Counted from the first letter of the stretch, positions 16,654-25,662 are shown. The stretch is DNA of 35,395 nt from an uncultured Bacilli bacterium (GCA_947629365.1 CANRDM010000004.1:1-35395), one strand, 5' to 3'. The notes: generated from the letters alone by a model not told the origin. Translations and numbers: made by a program.

Positions 16654-16701
16654 TGTTGCAAAATAACGCAAAAAATTAAAAAAATAAGTTAGATTGCAAC
16701 A
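16654..16701. repeat. 8-bp inverted repeat before the glycosyltransferase gene
   Basis: TGTTGCAA (16654-16661) and TTGCAACA (16694-16701), 32 bases apart. The second arm contains TTGCAA, a possible -35 17 bases before TAATAA (near 16718). It could be an operator; the spacing is long for a simple hairpin. Confidence 0.35.
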
Positions 16702-16796
16702 AATTAAGCCAAAACATAATAATATATTAAGATAAAATAAATATTAATTAATTGTTTTATTTATAAATTAAGTTTATAATTATTATGAGGGATGAT

Positions 16797-17924
16797 ATGA
16801 AAAAGAAAATATTAGTGTTGTATGCAAGATATGGTTCAGGGCATAAAGCCATTGCGGAATATGTAGCCTCATACATAGCTACTCATAACGATTATGATGT
16901 AAAAGTAATTGATATAACTGATTATGGTAATAAAATTGCTAAATTTACTATTAAACTAATGGATTTTGTTTTGAATCATCATCAAGAATTTTTATTTAAT
17001 GTTGGTTATGAACTCGCTGATAATCGCATATCATCATTTGGCAATAATAAGTTAGTTAAGGGTTGCTATGATAATAAACACTTAAGAGAAGAAATCATTA
17101 ACTTTAACCCAGATATTACTATTTCTAGTCATTTTTATTGTAGTAATTTAATAACTTATTATAATAAATCTGGTTTAATTAAAAGTAAATTATTAACGAT
17201 TATTACTGATTATTGTGCTCACGAATTTTGGATTAGAAATAAAAATAGTGAAGATGGTTATATAGTTGGTAATAAAATAGTTAAAGAAGAATTAATAAAA
17301 AGAGGGGTAGATCATAAAAAAGTATATCCTTATGGTTTACCTTTAAATATTACTAAAATAAATAATTTAGATAAAGAAGAAGTTATATATAAAAGATATA
17401 ATATTAAAAATAATCAAAAAGTTTATTTATTTTTTGGTGGTTCCTCTGGTGGTAGTATGTATTACTTGAATTATTTTAAAGCAATATGTAAGTTAAATTT
17501 AAATAAAAATATCATTTTTATAAGTGGCAAGAATAATAAATTAAAAAATGCTTGTGAAAAATATGTTAAGAAAAATAATATTAAGAATATTAAAGTATTA
17601 GGATATTCAACTGATGTTTTAAATTTAATGAAAATAAGTGATTTAGTAATTAGTAAACCGGGCGGCGCTACCGTAACAGAGTGTTTAGAAATGAAAGTAC
17701 CAATGCTTTTAGTGCCAGGAATTGGTGGTCAAGAAAAATATAATGCTAGGTTTATTGCAAGAAAAAAATATGGTATTAAAGTAAGAGGAATCTTTTCTTT
17801 TAAAAGAAACTTAAAAAGATTAGAAAATAATCCTTCTTTAATCAGAAAAATGGAAGAAAGACTAAATACTTTAGATAATAATGATTCAATTGTTAAAATA
17901 AATAATTTAATTAAAAGGTTGTAG
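16797..17924 (+). CDS. UgtP/MGDG-synthase-like glycosyltransferase (GT28)
   Basis: 375 residues from ATG 16797, chosen because GAGGGATGAT lies just upstream; an ATG at 16785 overlaps that site. The N-terminal MGDG-synthase domain has LYARYGSGHKAIAEYVASY (lipid-acceptor side), a conserved NPDITISSHFYCS strand and TIITDYCAHEFW. The C-terminal nucleotide-sugar domain has FFGGSSGGS, VLGYSTDVLNLMKISDL and SKPGGATVTECLEMKVPMLL. The family adds glucose or galactose to diacylglycerol for membrane glycolipids and lipoteichoic acid anchors. It is followed 8 bases later by the transketolase-like gene, so the two are one transcript. Confidence 0.88.
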   Translation: MKKKILVLYARYGSGHKAIAEYVASYIATHNDYDVKVIDITDYGNKIAKFTIKLMDFVLNHHQEFLFNVGYELADNRISSFGNNKLVKGCYDNKHLREEIINFNPDITISSHFYCSNLITYYNKSGLIKSKLLTIITDYCAHEFWIRNKNSEDGYIVGNKIVKEELIKRGVDHKKVYPYGLPLNITKINNLDKEEVIYKRYNIKNNQKVYLFFGGSSGGSMYYLNYFKAICKLNLNKNIIFISGKNNKLKNACEKYVKKNNIKNIKVLGYSTDVLNLMKISDLVISKPGGATVTECLEMKVPMLLVPGIGGQEKYNARFIARKKYGIKVRGIFSFKRNLKRLENNPSLIRKMEERLNTLDNNDSIVKINNLIKRL

Positions 17925-17932
17925 GTGGTATT

Positions 17933-19894
17933 ATGAGTAAAATAGATGAAAAAATAATTAATAATATTAAAATGCTTAGTTTAGATATGGTTTATAAAAG
18001 TGGCAGTGGAGATGCTGGCGTTATTTTTTCTTGTGCTAATGTTTTTTATAGTCTATTTATGAATCATTTAATATTTGATCCTAATAATAGGGATTTTATT
18101 AATAGAGATCGTGTAATAGTAACTAATAGATTATTACCTCTTTTTTATAGTTGTCAATATTTATTCTATAAGGATATGGTAATTGATGATTTAAAAGATT
18201 ATAAATTATTTAAATCACCTCTTAGTGGTAATGGAAAAAAATCTTTACTTAATCAAGTAGGAAGTTTGATAAACAGCGATGTTGTCTCATCATCTGTGGG
18301 AGTATCTTTAGGAAGAGAATATTTAAATGGTTTACTTAATATTGAAGATAATAAAAATAAATTAGTTAATTATAAAACGTATTCTTTAATTACTTTAGAT
18401 GAATTAATGAGTGGCAGTGCTTATGAAGCAATGAGTTTTGCCAGTGTGGAAAATTTAAATAATTTAATATTTATTGTAATTAAAGATGAAGTAGGAAAAG
18501 ATAGTAGTAATAAAGAAACTTTTAATGAAGATTTAACTGATCGTTTTATTGCTCTTAATTTTAATGTCATCGAAGTAAATGATAATTTAAATTCAATTGA
18601 TGGCGCTATTAGTGATGCTAAAAATAGTAAAAAACCATCAATCATTATTGTTAAAAGTCTTTATGGTAAATCATCAAAAATTGAAAATAGCAATAGATTA
18701 TATAACAAACCATTAAGTGAAAGTGAAATGGATGAATTAAGAGGCAAATATGGTCTTGCTAATCCTTTTTATGTGGCTGATGAAGTAATTAAAGAAATAA
18801 GAAAAAATACGAGTAAAAGATTAAGTAAATATTTAATTAATTATCAAACTTCATTACAAGAAGGAATTAAAGATTTAAAAATAAAAGAAATAATTGATTT
18901 TTTAACTAGTCAAAAAGTAAATATAGAAATTAATCCTGATAATATTAAGATTAATGATAATTATGAAGAAGAATTATTAAAAAGTAATAGTAAGATTTTA
19001 AATTTAGTAGCTAGTAAAAGCCCTTTTATAATTTGTGCCAGTGATGATAATTTCTTATATACTTTAGCAAGTATTAAAAAATCAGGAATTATGAATAAAG
19101 AAAATAGAACGGGTAGAAATATTTTATTTGGAAATCGAACTTTGGGAATGGGCGGTATTTGTCTAGGTCTTGCTAGTCTTGGTTTTAAAGTGTTTGTAAG
19201 TACGCCTTTAATTAATGAAAGTTTACTTAAAAACACTATTAGAGTTGCGGCTTTAAATAATATTGATCTTAATTTTATCTTTACCCAAGATAGTTTTACT
19301 AATTCTTATTTAGATAATGAATTTCATCCCGATAATGAAATAAATGATTTAAGAAGTATTAATAATTTAGTTGTATATCGTCCTTGTGATATTAATGAAG
19401 TAGTTGGAGTATATAATGCTTTAACTAAATTAAATAAACCATCATCTATTATTATCGGTAGTGATATTGTTGGTAAGTTAAAAGGCACTAATGAAAAATA
19501 TGTTTTAGCGGGGGCTTATCGGGTTAAAAAAGAAAATGATGGTTTAATTGATGCTATTATTGTATCAAGTGGTAGTGAAGTTTTAAAAGCTTTAAAAATA
19601 ATTGAAGAATTAAAGCAATATGATTTAAATATTCGGCTTGTTTCCCTTGTTTCTACAACACTTTTTAAAATGCAAAGCGAAAAATATCAAAATATGTTAT
19701 TACCTAAAGATATTAAAACATTTACTTTAGAATTTGGTAGTCCTACTTATTTAGAAAAATACGCCACTAATAAAGAATATGCTTTGGGGGTTAGTGAATT
19801 TTTTGTTGGTGGTAATAAAGAAGAAAAATTAAATTATTATAATCTTAATGATGATGCCATTAAAGCTAAAATTTTAGAATTATTAAAAAAATAA
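17933..19894 (+). CDS. degenerate transketolase homologue, probably non-catalytic
   Basis: 653 residues, intact and full length for transketolase, with the three-domain order readable: PP domain (1-310), PYR domain (about 345-510) and C-terminal domain (about 525-653). The active-site motifs are gone. The N-terminal SGHPG is SGDAG (24-28); the RFVLSxGHGS histidine is replaced by RVIVTNRLL (60-68); the ThDP/metal GDG-x-MEG motif is TLDELMSG (154-161) and the following Asn is IKDEVG; the PYR catalytic Glu of FGVREHxM is FGNRTLGM (399-406); the GPTHQP loop is DNEFHP. No frameshift or stop occurs, so the protein is being kept for another purpose. Regulatory or structural function is inference. 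Confidence 0.8.
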   Translation: MSKIDEKIINNIKMLSLDMVYKSGSGDAGVIFSCANVFYSLFMNHLIFDPNNRDFINRDRVIVTNRLLPLFYSCQYLFYKDMVIDDLKDYKLFKSPLSGNGKKSLLNQVGSLINSDVVSSSVGVSLGREYLNGLLNIEDNKNKLVNYKTYSLITLDELMSGSAYEAMSFASVENLNNLIFIVIKDEVGKDSSNKETFNEDLTDRFIALNFNVIEVNDNLNSIDGAISDAKNSKKPSIIIVKSLYGKSSKIENSNRLYNKPLSESEMDELRGKYGLANPFYVADEVIKEIRKNTSKRLSKYLINYQTSLQEGIKDLKIKEIIDFLTSQKVNIEINPDNIKINDNYEEELLKSNSKILNLVASKSPFIICASDDNFLYTLASIKKSGIMNKENRTGRNILFGNRTLGMGGICLGLASLGFKVFVSTPLINESLLKNTIRVAALNNIDLNFIFTQDSFTNSYLDNEFHPDNEINDLRSINNLVVYRPCDINEVVGVYNALTKLNKPSSIIIGSDIVGKLKGTNEKYVLAGAYRVKKENDGLIDAIIVSSGSEVLKALKIIEELKQYDLNIRLVSLVSTTLFKMQSEKYQNMLLPKDIKTFTLEFGSPTYLEKYATNKEYALGVSEFFVGGNKEEKLNYYNLNDDAIKAKILELLKK

Positions 19895-19959
19895 AATATC
19901 CGACATAAACTGACATTTATTTTAACTAAGTTTTTATATAATATCTTTAAGGTGATATT

Positions 19960-20376
19960 ATGCGAAGCTTTTATGTTTTTAAAATAAAAAGAGAAATAAG
20001 TATTTTAACAAGAGAAATACCTTACAATTTATATAAAACAATTGATAATTTATATTATTTAGATACTAATAGTATGGATATATCATTTCAAGTTTATAAA
20101 GATTTATTTGATACTTTTGATATTAATTATATGAATAAAAGAATATATAATTTATTTAAAAGCAATAGATATTATACTTATGAAAATAATATTCATAAAA
20201 TAGAAAATAAATATCGTCCTGAAAAAACAATTTTAAAAGTTTACAAATCACATTTATATATTAAAAGTGACGCAATAGATCCAACTCTTTTAGTTAATTA
20301 TTTAATGAGTGATAATCTTTTTGTTTGTGATTTTAAAAATAAAGATTATTTTTGGTTAAATGAATTTGTGCGCTAA
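19960..20376 (+). CDS. SirA-like sporulation inhibitor of replication
   Basis: 138 residues, soluble. It begins MRSFYVFKIKREI and ends in a segment LFVCDFKNKDYFWLN; these match, in spacing and aromatic pattern, the start (YYTYLIKEEF) and end (FLAFDFNSKRYGWLN) of Bacillus SirA as I remember it. SirA binds DnaA domain I and blocks new rounds of replication during sporulation. Length is close to the usual 140-150. The middle is divergent, so DnaA binding is not certain. Single gene, 65 bases after the transketolase-like gene, with GGTGAT upstream. Confidence 0.6.
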   Translation: MRSFYVFKIKREISILTREIPYNLYKTIDNLYYLDTNSMDISFQVYKDLFDTFDINYMNKRIYNLFKSNRYYTYENNIHKIENKYRPEKTILKVYKSHLYIKSDAIDPTLLVNYLMSDNLFVCDFKNKDYFWLNEFVR

Positions 20377-20398
20377 ATAATTATAAACTGGAAAACTA

Positions 20399-20426
20399 TT
20401 GACATTTGCCAGATTTTGTGTATAAT
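20399..20426 (+). promoter_or_regulatory. promoter of the lipoprotein gene
   Basis: Consensus TTGACA (20399-20404), 16-base spacer, consensus TATAAT (20421-20426). Confidence 0.85.
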
Positions 20427-20459
20427 AAAAAACAGTTTTTTTAAGAGGGGGATTTTATT

Positions 20460-21509
20460 ATGATTGAAAAAACAAAAATTAAATTAAAGCAAGGTGTTGC
20501 TTGTCTTTTAGCAGCCTTACAAGTTAGTGTAGTAGCGGGTTGTTCTTCAAAAACTTATAAAGAAGAATATAGTGACGCTGTTGCAACTATTGAACAATTA
20601 GAAAAAGAAATAGAAAGTTTACAAAATAATTTAGATAAGAATAGTATTTATGAAGATAGATACAATGAAGCCTTAACTAAAATTAAACAATTAGAAGATG
20701 AAAAAAATGCTTTACTTGATGAATTAAATCAAAAAGATGACAAAGAAGATAGCGAAGAAAATATTCCAAATAATGATAAAGAAAACAATAACTTAACTAA
20801 TGACTTAACTGCAAAATTGGGCATAGATGAAAGCATTTTGGCTAACTCTGATATTAAAAATGCTCTTAAAAAATTGGCTGATTATTTAGATAAACAACCT
20901 AATTTAAAGGCTGATAATTTTGCAGATACGCATCAAATCTTCTTCTACAGTGATGGTTCTTTAAAAGGACAAATTCATTTCTCTGATACTACTAGAAGTT
21001 TTGTTGTTACCTTATATTATGAAGGCTATTCTGAATCAACCGAGATAAATCTTTACGGTAATGATTATCCTAGTTTTCTTAATGAAACTAATTATATTAT
21101 GAATAGTAAAGTCTGGGACTTTGAAAATAACACATATATTTTGAGCGAAAAAATTAATAATGAAGGTCAAATTTATCGAAGAGAAATAGAAAAAGACGTA
21201 GAAGATAAAACAACAGATATTATTTTATCTAAAGCTGCTGGAATGTATAATATAGCTGTTTTAAAATATAATTGGTCTGATAATCAAATTACGGATAGGG
21301 AATTTTGGAGGTATACTTTTAGTGATGAAGATTATCAAACATTAAGTGATTTAATAGATAATTATAAAAATGGTAATGAATTAGGGGATGCCATAGATTA
21401 TATTAAAGATGCATTACTAAATGCTTTAGAAAAATGGATTACCGAAGATGAATATACAGAACTAAAAAATATTTTAGATAACGAAAAAGTTTTAGTACGT
21501 GATAAATAA
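20460..21509 (+). CDS. coiled-coil lipoprotein of unknown function
   Basis: 349 residues. A type II signal peptide ends in VVAGC with the lipidated Cys near residue 28. A coiled coil follows (about 36-92, with heptad-like EQLEKEIESLQNNLDK and IKQLEDEKNALLDEL), then an Asp/Asn-rich linker and a C-terminal beta-rich domain (about 150-270) and helical end (320-349). I recognise no family. Consensus promoter, AGAGGGGG ribosome site and a strong terminator show a well-expressed single gene for a surface-anchored protein. Confidence 0.8.
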   Translation: MIEKTKIKLKQGVACLLAALQVSVVAGCSSKTYKEEYSDAVATIEQLEKEIESLQNNLDKNSIYEDRYNEALTKIKQLEDEKNALLDELNQKDDKEDSEENIPNNDKENNNLTNDLTAKLGIDESILANSDIKNALKKLADYLDKQPNLKADNFADTHQIFFYSDGSLKGQIHFSDTTRSFVVTLYYEGYSESTEINLYGNDYPSFLNETNYIMNSKVWDFENNTYILSEKINNEGQIYRREIEKDVEDKTTDIILSKAAGMYNIAVLKYNWSDNQITDREFWRYTFSDEDYQTLSDLIDNYKNGNELGDAIDYIKDALLNALEKWITEDEYTELKNILDNEKVLVRDK

Positions 21510-21514
21510 TTAGT

Positions 21515-21549
21515 AAAACACTGAAATTTAAGATTCAGTGTTTTATTTT
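21515..21549 (+). terminator. terminator of the lipoprotein gene
   Basis: Perfect 11-bp stem AAAACACTGAA / TTCAGTGTTTT with an 8-base loop, followed by ATTTTG. Confidence 0.9.
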
Positions 21550-21616
21550 GCCTTTAAAAGTTACTTATCATATAGCAATAATCTTTATTTTATGTTAGAA
21601 TTAAGAAGTGGTAAAG

Positions 21617-22249
21617 ATGAAATTTAAATTAAATGATTATATAATTGAATATGATATAGTTAGAAAAGATAATAAAAATCTTTATTTTCGTTTTGATGAA
21701 AATTGTCATCTTATTATTACGGCTCCGAAATTTATTACTGATTTAGAAGTAAAAAATTTAATAACAAAAAATTCTAAAGCTATTTTAAAAATGTATGAAG
21801 ATGCAATAATGCGCAGTGATCGAGATGGTTTATTTAAATATTTAGGTAAAAAATATAAAGTTGTTTTTGATAACCGTGTTAAAGACATTTGTTTTGAAGA
21901 TGATACTATAACTTGCTTTAGTGAAGAAGAATTAGATAAGTTTTATCATAGCGAATGTGAAAGAGTATTTAATGAAGAAATTGCTATATGCAGAAAATGT
22001 TTTAATAATTTACCAGAATTTAAACTAAGGATTAGAAAGATGAAAACAAGATGGGGAGTATGTAATACTAAAGATAAGATAATTACTTTGAATAGTGATT
22101 TATTAAAAAAAGATATTGCTTTAATTGATTATGTAGTGGTTCACGAAATGGCTCACTTCTATGAGGGAAATCATAGTAAGAATTTTTGGAAAATAGTTGA
22201 AGCAGTCCTACCTGATTATAAAGAAAGACGTAAAAAATTAAAATACTAA
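21617..22249 (+). CDS. YgjP-like (DUF45/M48-type) zinc metallopeptidase
   Basis: 210 residues from ATG 21617, with AAGAAGTGG upstream; a GTG three codons earlier overlaps that site. N-terminal beta-rich half with YRKDNKNLYFRFDEN-like strands, then the YgjP core: RIRKMKTRWGVCNTKDKIITLN (the RWGSC-type motif) and VVHEMAHFYEGNHSKNFW, the HExxH-(x)9-H zinc site. The family is a stand-alone metal-dependent protease of unclear substrate, often in defence or repair contexts. Its 3' end overlaps a terminator hairpin. Confidence 0.88.
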   Translation: MKFKLNDYIIEYDIVRKDNKNLYFRFDENCHLIITAPKFITDLEVKNLITKNSKAILKMYEDAIMRSDRDGLFKYLGKKYKVVFDNRVKDICFEDDTITCFSEEELDKFYHSECERVFNEEIAICRKCFNNLPEFKLRIRKMKTRWGVCNTKDKIITLNSDLLKKDIALIDYVVVHEMAHFYEGNHSKNFWKIVEAVLPDYKERRKKLKY

Positions 22250-22260
22250 CGTCTTTTTCT
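22224..22260 (+). terminator. terminator of the YgjP-like gene
   Basis: AAAGACGT (22224-22231) pairs with ACGTCTTT (22249-22256), 17-base loop, then TTCTTTTC. It overlaps the last codons. Confidence 0.65.
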
Positions 22261-22308
22261 TTTCATTAGTTTGTTTTTTTGCTATTATATTAATAGTAGG
22301 TTATGGAT

Positions 22309-23604
22309 ATGTACGAAGAATATATAAAAGATGTTTTTGATAATGCTTATGAAGTGGCATTACCATTAGTAGAAAAAATTAATACAGTTAATGTATGTCC
22401 CCATTGTGGTGGAACTTATATAGATACCTATTGCAAGTATTGCCAGCAAGAAAATAAAGATTTAGAAGAAGGTGTCGTTGCTTTAAAAACTCTTTTATCA
22501 CGTCTTCAAGAAATGCTTGCAAATATTCCGGCAACCAAAACTAAATATCATCCATTTTTAACTCTTTTAGCTAAACTTAAAAATGTAGATCTTCCCGAAG
22601 TAGAAGAATTATTTTTAAAATTTAATTATAATGAGGTTTTAGAAAAAATCTATTTAGATATTAAAAATAAAGGAATGAATGATGTGCCTTTAAACAAATC
22701 AGAAATTGATGTTAGTGAGGCTCTCATTTATCGTAATTTAGATCGTAAAAAACGTAATAATAATCAAGTTTTAGATTTAGTTAGTTTGTATTTAAGAAAA
22801 ATAATTATTAATTCTATAAAAGATGAGAAAGAATTAATAATAAGTTATGAGGCTTTTCAAACTCTAATAAAAGAATTTACTGAAGTAGAAATTGGTTACT
22901 TTTATAAACAAGGTAAATGTCAAATTTTTGAAGGACCTATTTTCGAAAGAGATAATAGTGTTGTTTTAGGCTTGGCTGATTATAACTCTGTTTCTTTATC
23001 GGATATTGATATTAAAGCCTTTTATTATGATGGTAATAATTCATTACTAGAAACGATTTTTCACGAAATAAATCACGTAAGACAACAAGCTATAACTTAT
23101 AAACAAAAAGCAGTTTCAGAATTTGAACTATTACAAATAAAAGACCGTGTAATAGGACGTTATTTAAAAAATTATATTAATGAAAATTATGCAAATCTTT
23201 CTTATGAAGTTGAAGCTTATTATTGTGGCCTAAGAGATCAAAGATTAGCTTTAAATAGTATTGGAATTAATTTTAATCAAGAAACTAATTTGCGAGTGGA
23301 GAGAAATTTAGAAGAATTAGCTAAAAAAATGCTTAATAAAGAAAGAACTTTAAATGGTAGGAGTATTGATATTGATCAAGAATTTACCAAAATACTATCT
23401 ACGCGTCCTCAACTCTTAAATGAATATCCTTGTTTAAAAAGATTATATAAATCGGAAAATAATGGTGTTGTAAGAAAAAGTGATGAAGAATTAACAAATG
23501 AATTAAAAGATATTTTAGCCAGTGATATAAGTGAAGAAGAAAAACAAAATTATGTGACAATGTATGGAATTTATGGTATAAATGTGCTTGATTTTAAAAG
23601 ATAA
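22309..23604 (+). CDS. zinc-ribbon plus HExxH putative metallopeptidase, unnamed family
   Basis: 431 residues from ATG 22309, 8 bases after TAGTAGG; the ATG at 22303 is only 2 bases from that site. Near the N terminus is a four-cysteine zinc ribbon, CPHCG and CKYCQ (C30, C33, C42, C45). A helical middle follows, then FHEINH (H252, E253, H256), a HExxH site, and about 45 residues later SYEVEAYYCG with candidate third-ligand Glu (300 or 302), as in gluzincin-like peptidases. I do not recognise the family. It follows another metallopeptidase-like gene but has its own start region. Confidence 0.75.
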   Translation: MYEEYIKDVFDNAYEVALPLVEKINTVNVCPHCGGTYIDTYCKYCQQENKDLEEGVVALKTLLSRLQEMLANIPATKTKYHPFLTLLAKLKNVDLPEVEELFLKFNYNEVLEKIYLDIKNKGMNDVPLNKSEIDVSEALIYRNLDRKKRNNNQVLDLVSLYLRKIIINSIKDEKELIISYEAFQTLIKEFTEVEIGYFYKQGKCQIFEGPIFERDNSVVLGLADYNSVSLSDIDIKAFYYDGNNSLLETIFHEINHVRQQAITYKQKAVSEFELLQIKDRVIGRYLKNYINENYANLSYEVEAYYCGLRDQRLALNSIGINFNQETNLRVERNLEELAKKMLNKERTLNGRSIDIDQEFTKILSTRPQLLNEYPCLKRLYKSENNGVVRKSDEELTNELKDILASDISEEEKQNYVTMYGIYGINVLDFKR

Positions 23605-23621
23605 AAATAGTATATTAAAAA

Positions 23622-23711
23622 TACATAAGAAATTATGTAAAAAAAGCGGTGATTCCAGCCATAAATGGGAAACGAAAAAAGTTGATTAGAGACTAAACTC
23701 TAATCATTTTT
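23622..23711 (+). terminator. two hairpins, the second an intrinsic terminator
   Basis: TACATAA-GAAA-TTATGTA (23622-23639) is a perfect 7-bp stem with a GNRA-type tetraloop. A 44-base stretch richer in G and C follows, then GATTAGAG / CTCTAATC (23684-23705, loop ACTAAA) with ATTTTTG. The terminator ends the metallopeptidase transcript or attenuates entry into the methyltransferase gene at 23788. I do not recognise a riboswitch class. Confidence 0.6.
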
Positions 23712-23787
23712 GCATTTCATAGATAATTTAGTTGCTAAAATATGAGGATTTTAGTAAAATATAGGTAGTTATAAGGCGTGTGGTAAT

Positions 23788-24507
23788 ATGTTTTTGACAA
23801 GTATTAATAATGATAAAGTTAAATTTTGGGAAAAATTACATAATAAGAAATTTCGCGATATAAATCAGCTATTTTTAATTGAAGATGAACATTTAATTAA
23901 AGAAGCTTTGAAATACAATATAGTTAAAGAAATAATTACAACTGATGAAACTAAAACATATGCTATCCCAACATATTATGTTAATGATAAGATAATGAAA
24001 AAAATATCAAATCAAGAAAGTGGCGCTACAGAAATTGCTGTAACAGAGTTTTTAAAAACAAGAGAAATTTTAGGCAATATATTAGTCTTAGATAATTTAC
24101 AAGATCCTGGTAATTTAGGAACAATTATTAGAAGTGCTGTTGCCTTTAATTTTGACTCAATTATTTTAAGTGATAATTCTGTTGATTTATATAATCCTAA
24201 AGTTGTAAGGGCTAGTGAAGGAATGTTATTTCATATAAATATTGTAAGATGTAATATCATTGAGTTTTTAAAAAAATTAGATGAAGATTATAAAATAATT
24301 GGTACTGATGTTTTAAAGGGTAAAAATATAAAAGATATTAAGTTTAATAAATGTGCTATATGTATCGGTAATGAAGGTAATGGCTTAAGTAAAGAAGTTA
24401 AAGAATTATGTAATGATTTTGCTTATATTAAAATGAATGATAAATGTGAAAGCTTAAATGCTGGTGTTTCAGCAAGTATTTTAATGTATGAGGTAGCCAA
24501 TGAATAA
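23788..24507 (+). CDS. SpoU/TrmH-family RNA 2'-O-methyltransferase
   Basis: 239 residues. N-terminal substrate-binding domain with INQLFLIEDEHLIKEAL (about 26-42), then the SPOUT knot: LVLDNLQDPGNLGTIIRSA (motif 1, about 98-116), CIGNEGNGLS (motif 2) and AYIKMNDKCESLNAGVSASI (motif 3). The motif 1 Asn and Arg, motif 2 Glu and motif 3 Ser-Leu-Asn are present. It resembles YsgA-type rRNA methyltransferases; the target nucleotide cannot be read from sequence. It overlaps rimM by 8 bases. Confidence 0.92.
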   Translation: MFLTSINNDKVKFWEKLHNKKFRDINQLFLIEDEHLIKEALKYNIVKEIITTDETKTYAIPTYYVNDKIMKKISNQESGATEIAVTEFLKTREILGNILVLDNLQDPGNLGTIIRSAVAFNFDSIILSDNSVDLYNPKVVRASEGMLFHINIVRCNIIEFLKKLDEDYKIIGTDVLKGKNIKDIKFNKCAICIGNEGNGLSKEVKELCNDFAYIKMNDKCESLNAGVSASILMYEVANE

Positions 24508-24991
24508 TTATTTATTAGTGGGGAAAATTATTAATACTTTTGGTATTAAAGGAGAAGTTAAAGTATTATCAGATTTTGAATATAAAGAAAGAATATTTAA
24601 AAATGGTTTTAGTATTTATATTGGAGAAGATTATAATAAAGAAGTTATAAATACTTATCGCGTTCATAAAAATTATGATTTATTAACATTTATGGGTTAC
24701 ACTAACATTAATGAAATATTAAAATATAAAGGTTTAAATATCTATATTAATAAAGATGATTTAAAGTTACAAGATAATGAATACTTACTTAGTGATTTGA
24801 TTGGCTTAGAAGTCTATGATAATACCTCTTTAATTGGGGTAGTTATAGATTATGAATTAAATAATACAGTGTTATTAAAAATCAAAGGTGAAAAAAATTT
24901 TTATGTTCCTTTAGTAGATGAATATATTAAAAAAGTTGATTTAAAGAATAGAAAAATAATAACGAATGGAGGAAGTAATTTAATATTATGA
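24500..24991 (+). CDS. rimM: ribosome maturation factor RimM
   Basis: 163 residues. Starts LVGKIINTFGIKGEVKVLSD, the RimM N-terminal signature, and has the PRC-barrel half with LLSDLIGLEVYD (about 96-107) and FYVPLVDEYIKKVDLKNRKI near the end. RimM assists 30S head maturation. Overlaps the gene before it by 8 bases and trmD by 4, so translation is coupled. The usual first gene, rpsP, is not next to it. Confidence 0.95.
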   Translation: MNNYLLVGKIINTFGIKGEVKVLSDFEYKERIFKNGFSIYIGEDYNKEVINTYRVHKNYDLLTFMGYTNINEILKYKGLNIYINKDDLKLQDNEYLLSDLIGLEVYDNTSLIGVVIDYELNNTVLLKIKGEKNFYVPLVDEYIKKVDLKNRKIITNGGSNLIL

Positions 24992-25662
24992 AAATTGATA
25001 TTTTAACTCTTTTTCCTAATATGTTTCAGGGGTTTTTAACTGAATCAATTATTAAAAGAGCAATTCAAAAAGATTTAGTAGAAATTAATATAATTGATTT
25101 TCGTGACTATTCTTTGGATAAACATAAAAAAGTTGATGATACTCCTTATGGGGGAGGAGCAGGAATGGTCTTAATGTGTGAACCAGTTGTTAGGGCAATT
25201 GAAGATTTACGGGGTGATGATTCCCTTGTGATTCTTACTTGTCCACAAGGAAAAACCTTTAATGAAGGCGTTGCCACTAAATTAAAAGAATATCATCATT
25301 TAATTATTGTCTGTGGTCATTATGAAGGTTATGATGAGCGCATTAGAAATTTTGTTGATATGGAAATAAGTATTGGAGATTATGTTTTAACTGGGGGTGA
25401 AATACCCGCAATGGCCATTACTGATTCAGTGGTAAGATTATTAGATGGGGTAATTAATACGGAATCATCTACTTTTGATTCTTATACTGATAATTTGCTT
25501 GATTATCCAACTTATACTAAACCCGAGAATTTTAGAGGGTTAAAAGTTCCCGAAATTCTTCTTAGTGGTAATCACGAAAAAATTAAGGAATATCGTAAAT
25601 TAGAACAAATAAAAAATACGCAAAAAAGAAGACCAGATCTTTTGGAGAAGAAAAATGATTAA
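24988..25662 (+). CDS. trmD: tRNA (guanine-N1)-methyltransferase TrmD
   Basis: 224 residues, slightly shorter than usual at the C terminus. Motifs: DILTLFPNMFQGFL, DDTPYGGGAGMVLMCEPV, LTCPQGKTF, CGHYEGYDERI, and the trefoil-knot SIGDYVLTGGEIPAMA. It methylates N1 of G37 in tRNAs. ATGA overlap with rimM; it overlaps the following small gene by 8 bases. Confidence 0.97.
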   Translation: MKIDILTLFPNMFQGFLTESIIKRAIQKDLVEINIIDFRDYSLDKHKKVDDTPYGGGAGMVLMCEPVVRAIEDLRGDDSLVILTCPQGKTFNEGVATKLKEYHHLIIVCGHYEGYDERIRNFVDMEISIGDYVLTGGEIPAMAITDSVVRLLDGVINTESSTFDSYTDNLLDYPTYTKPENFRGLKVPEILLSGNHEKIKEYRKLEQIKNTQKRRPDLLEKKND

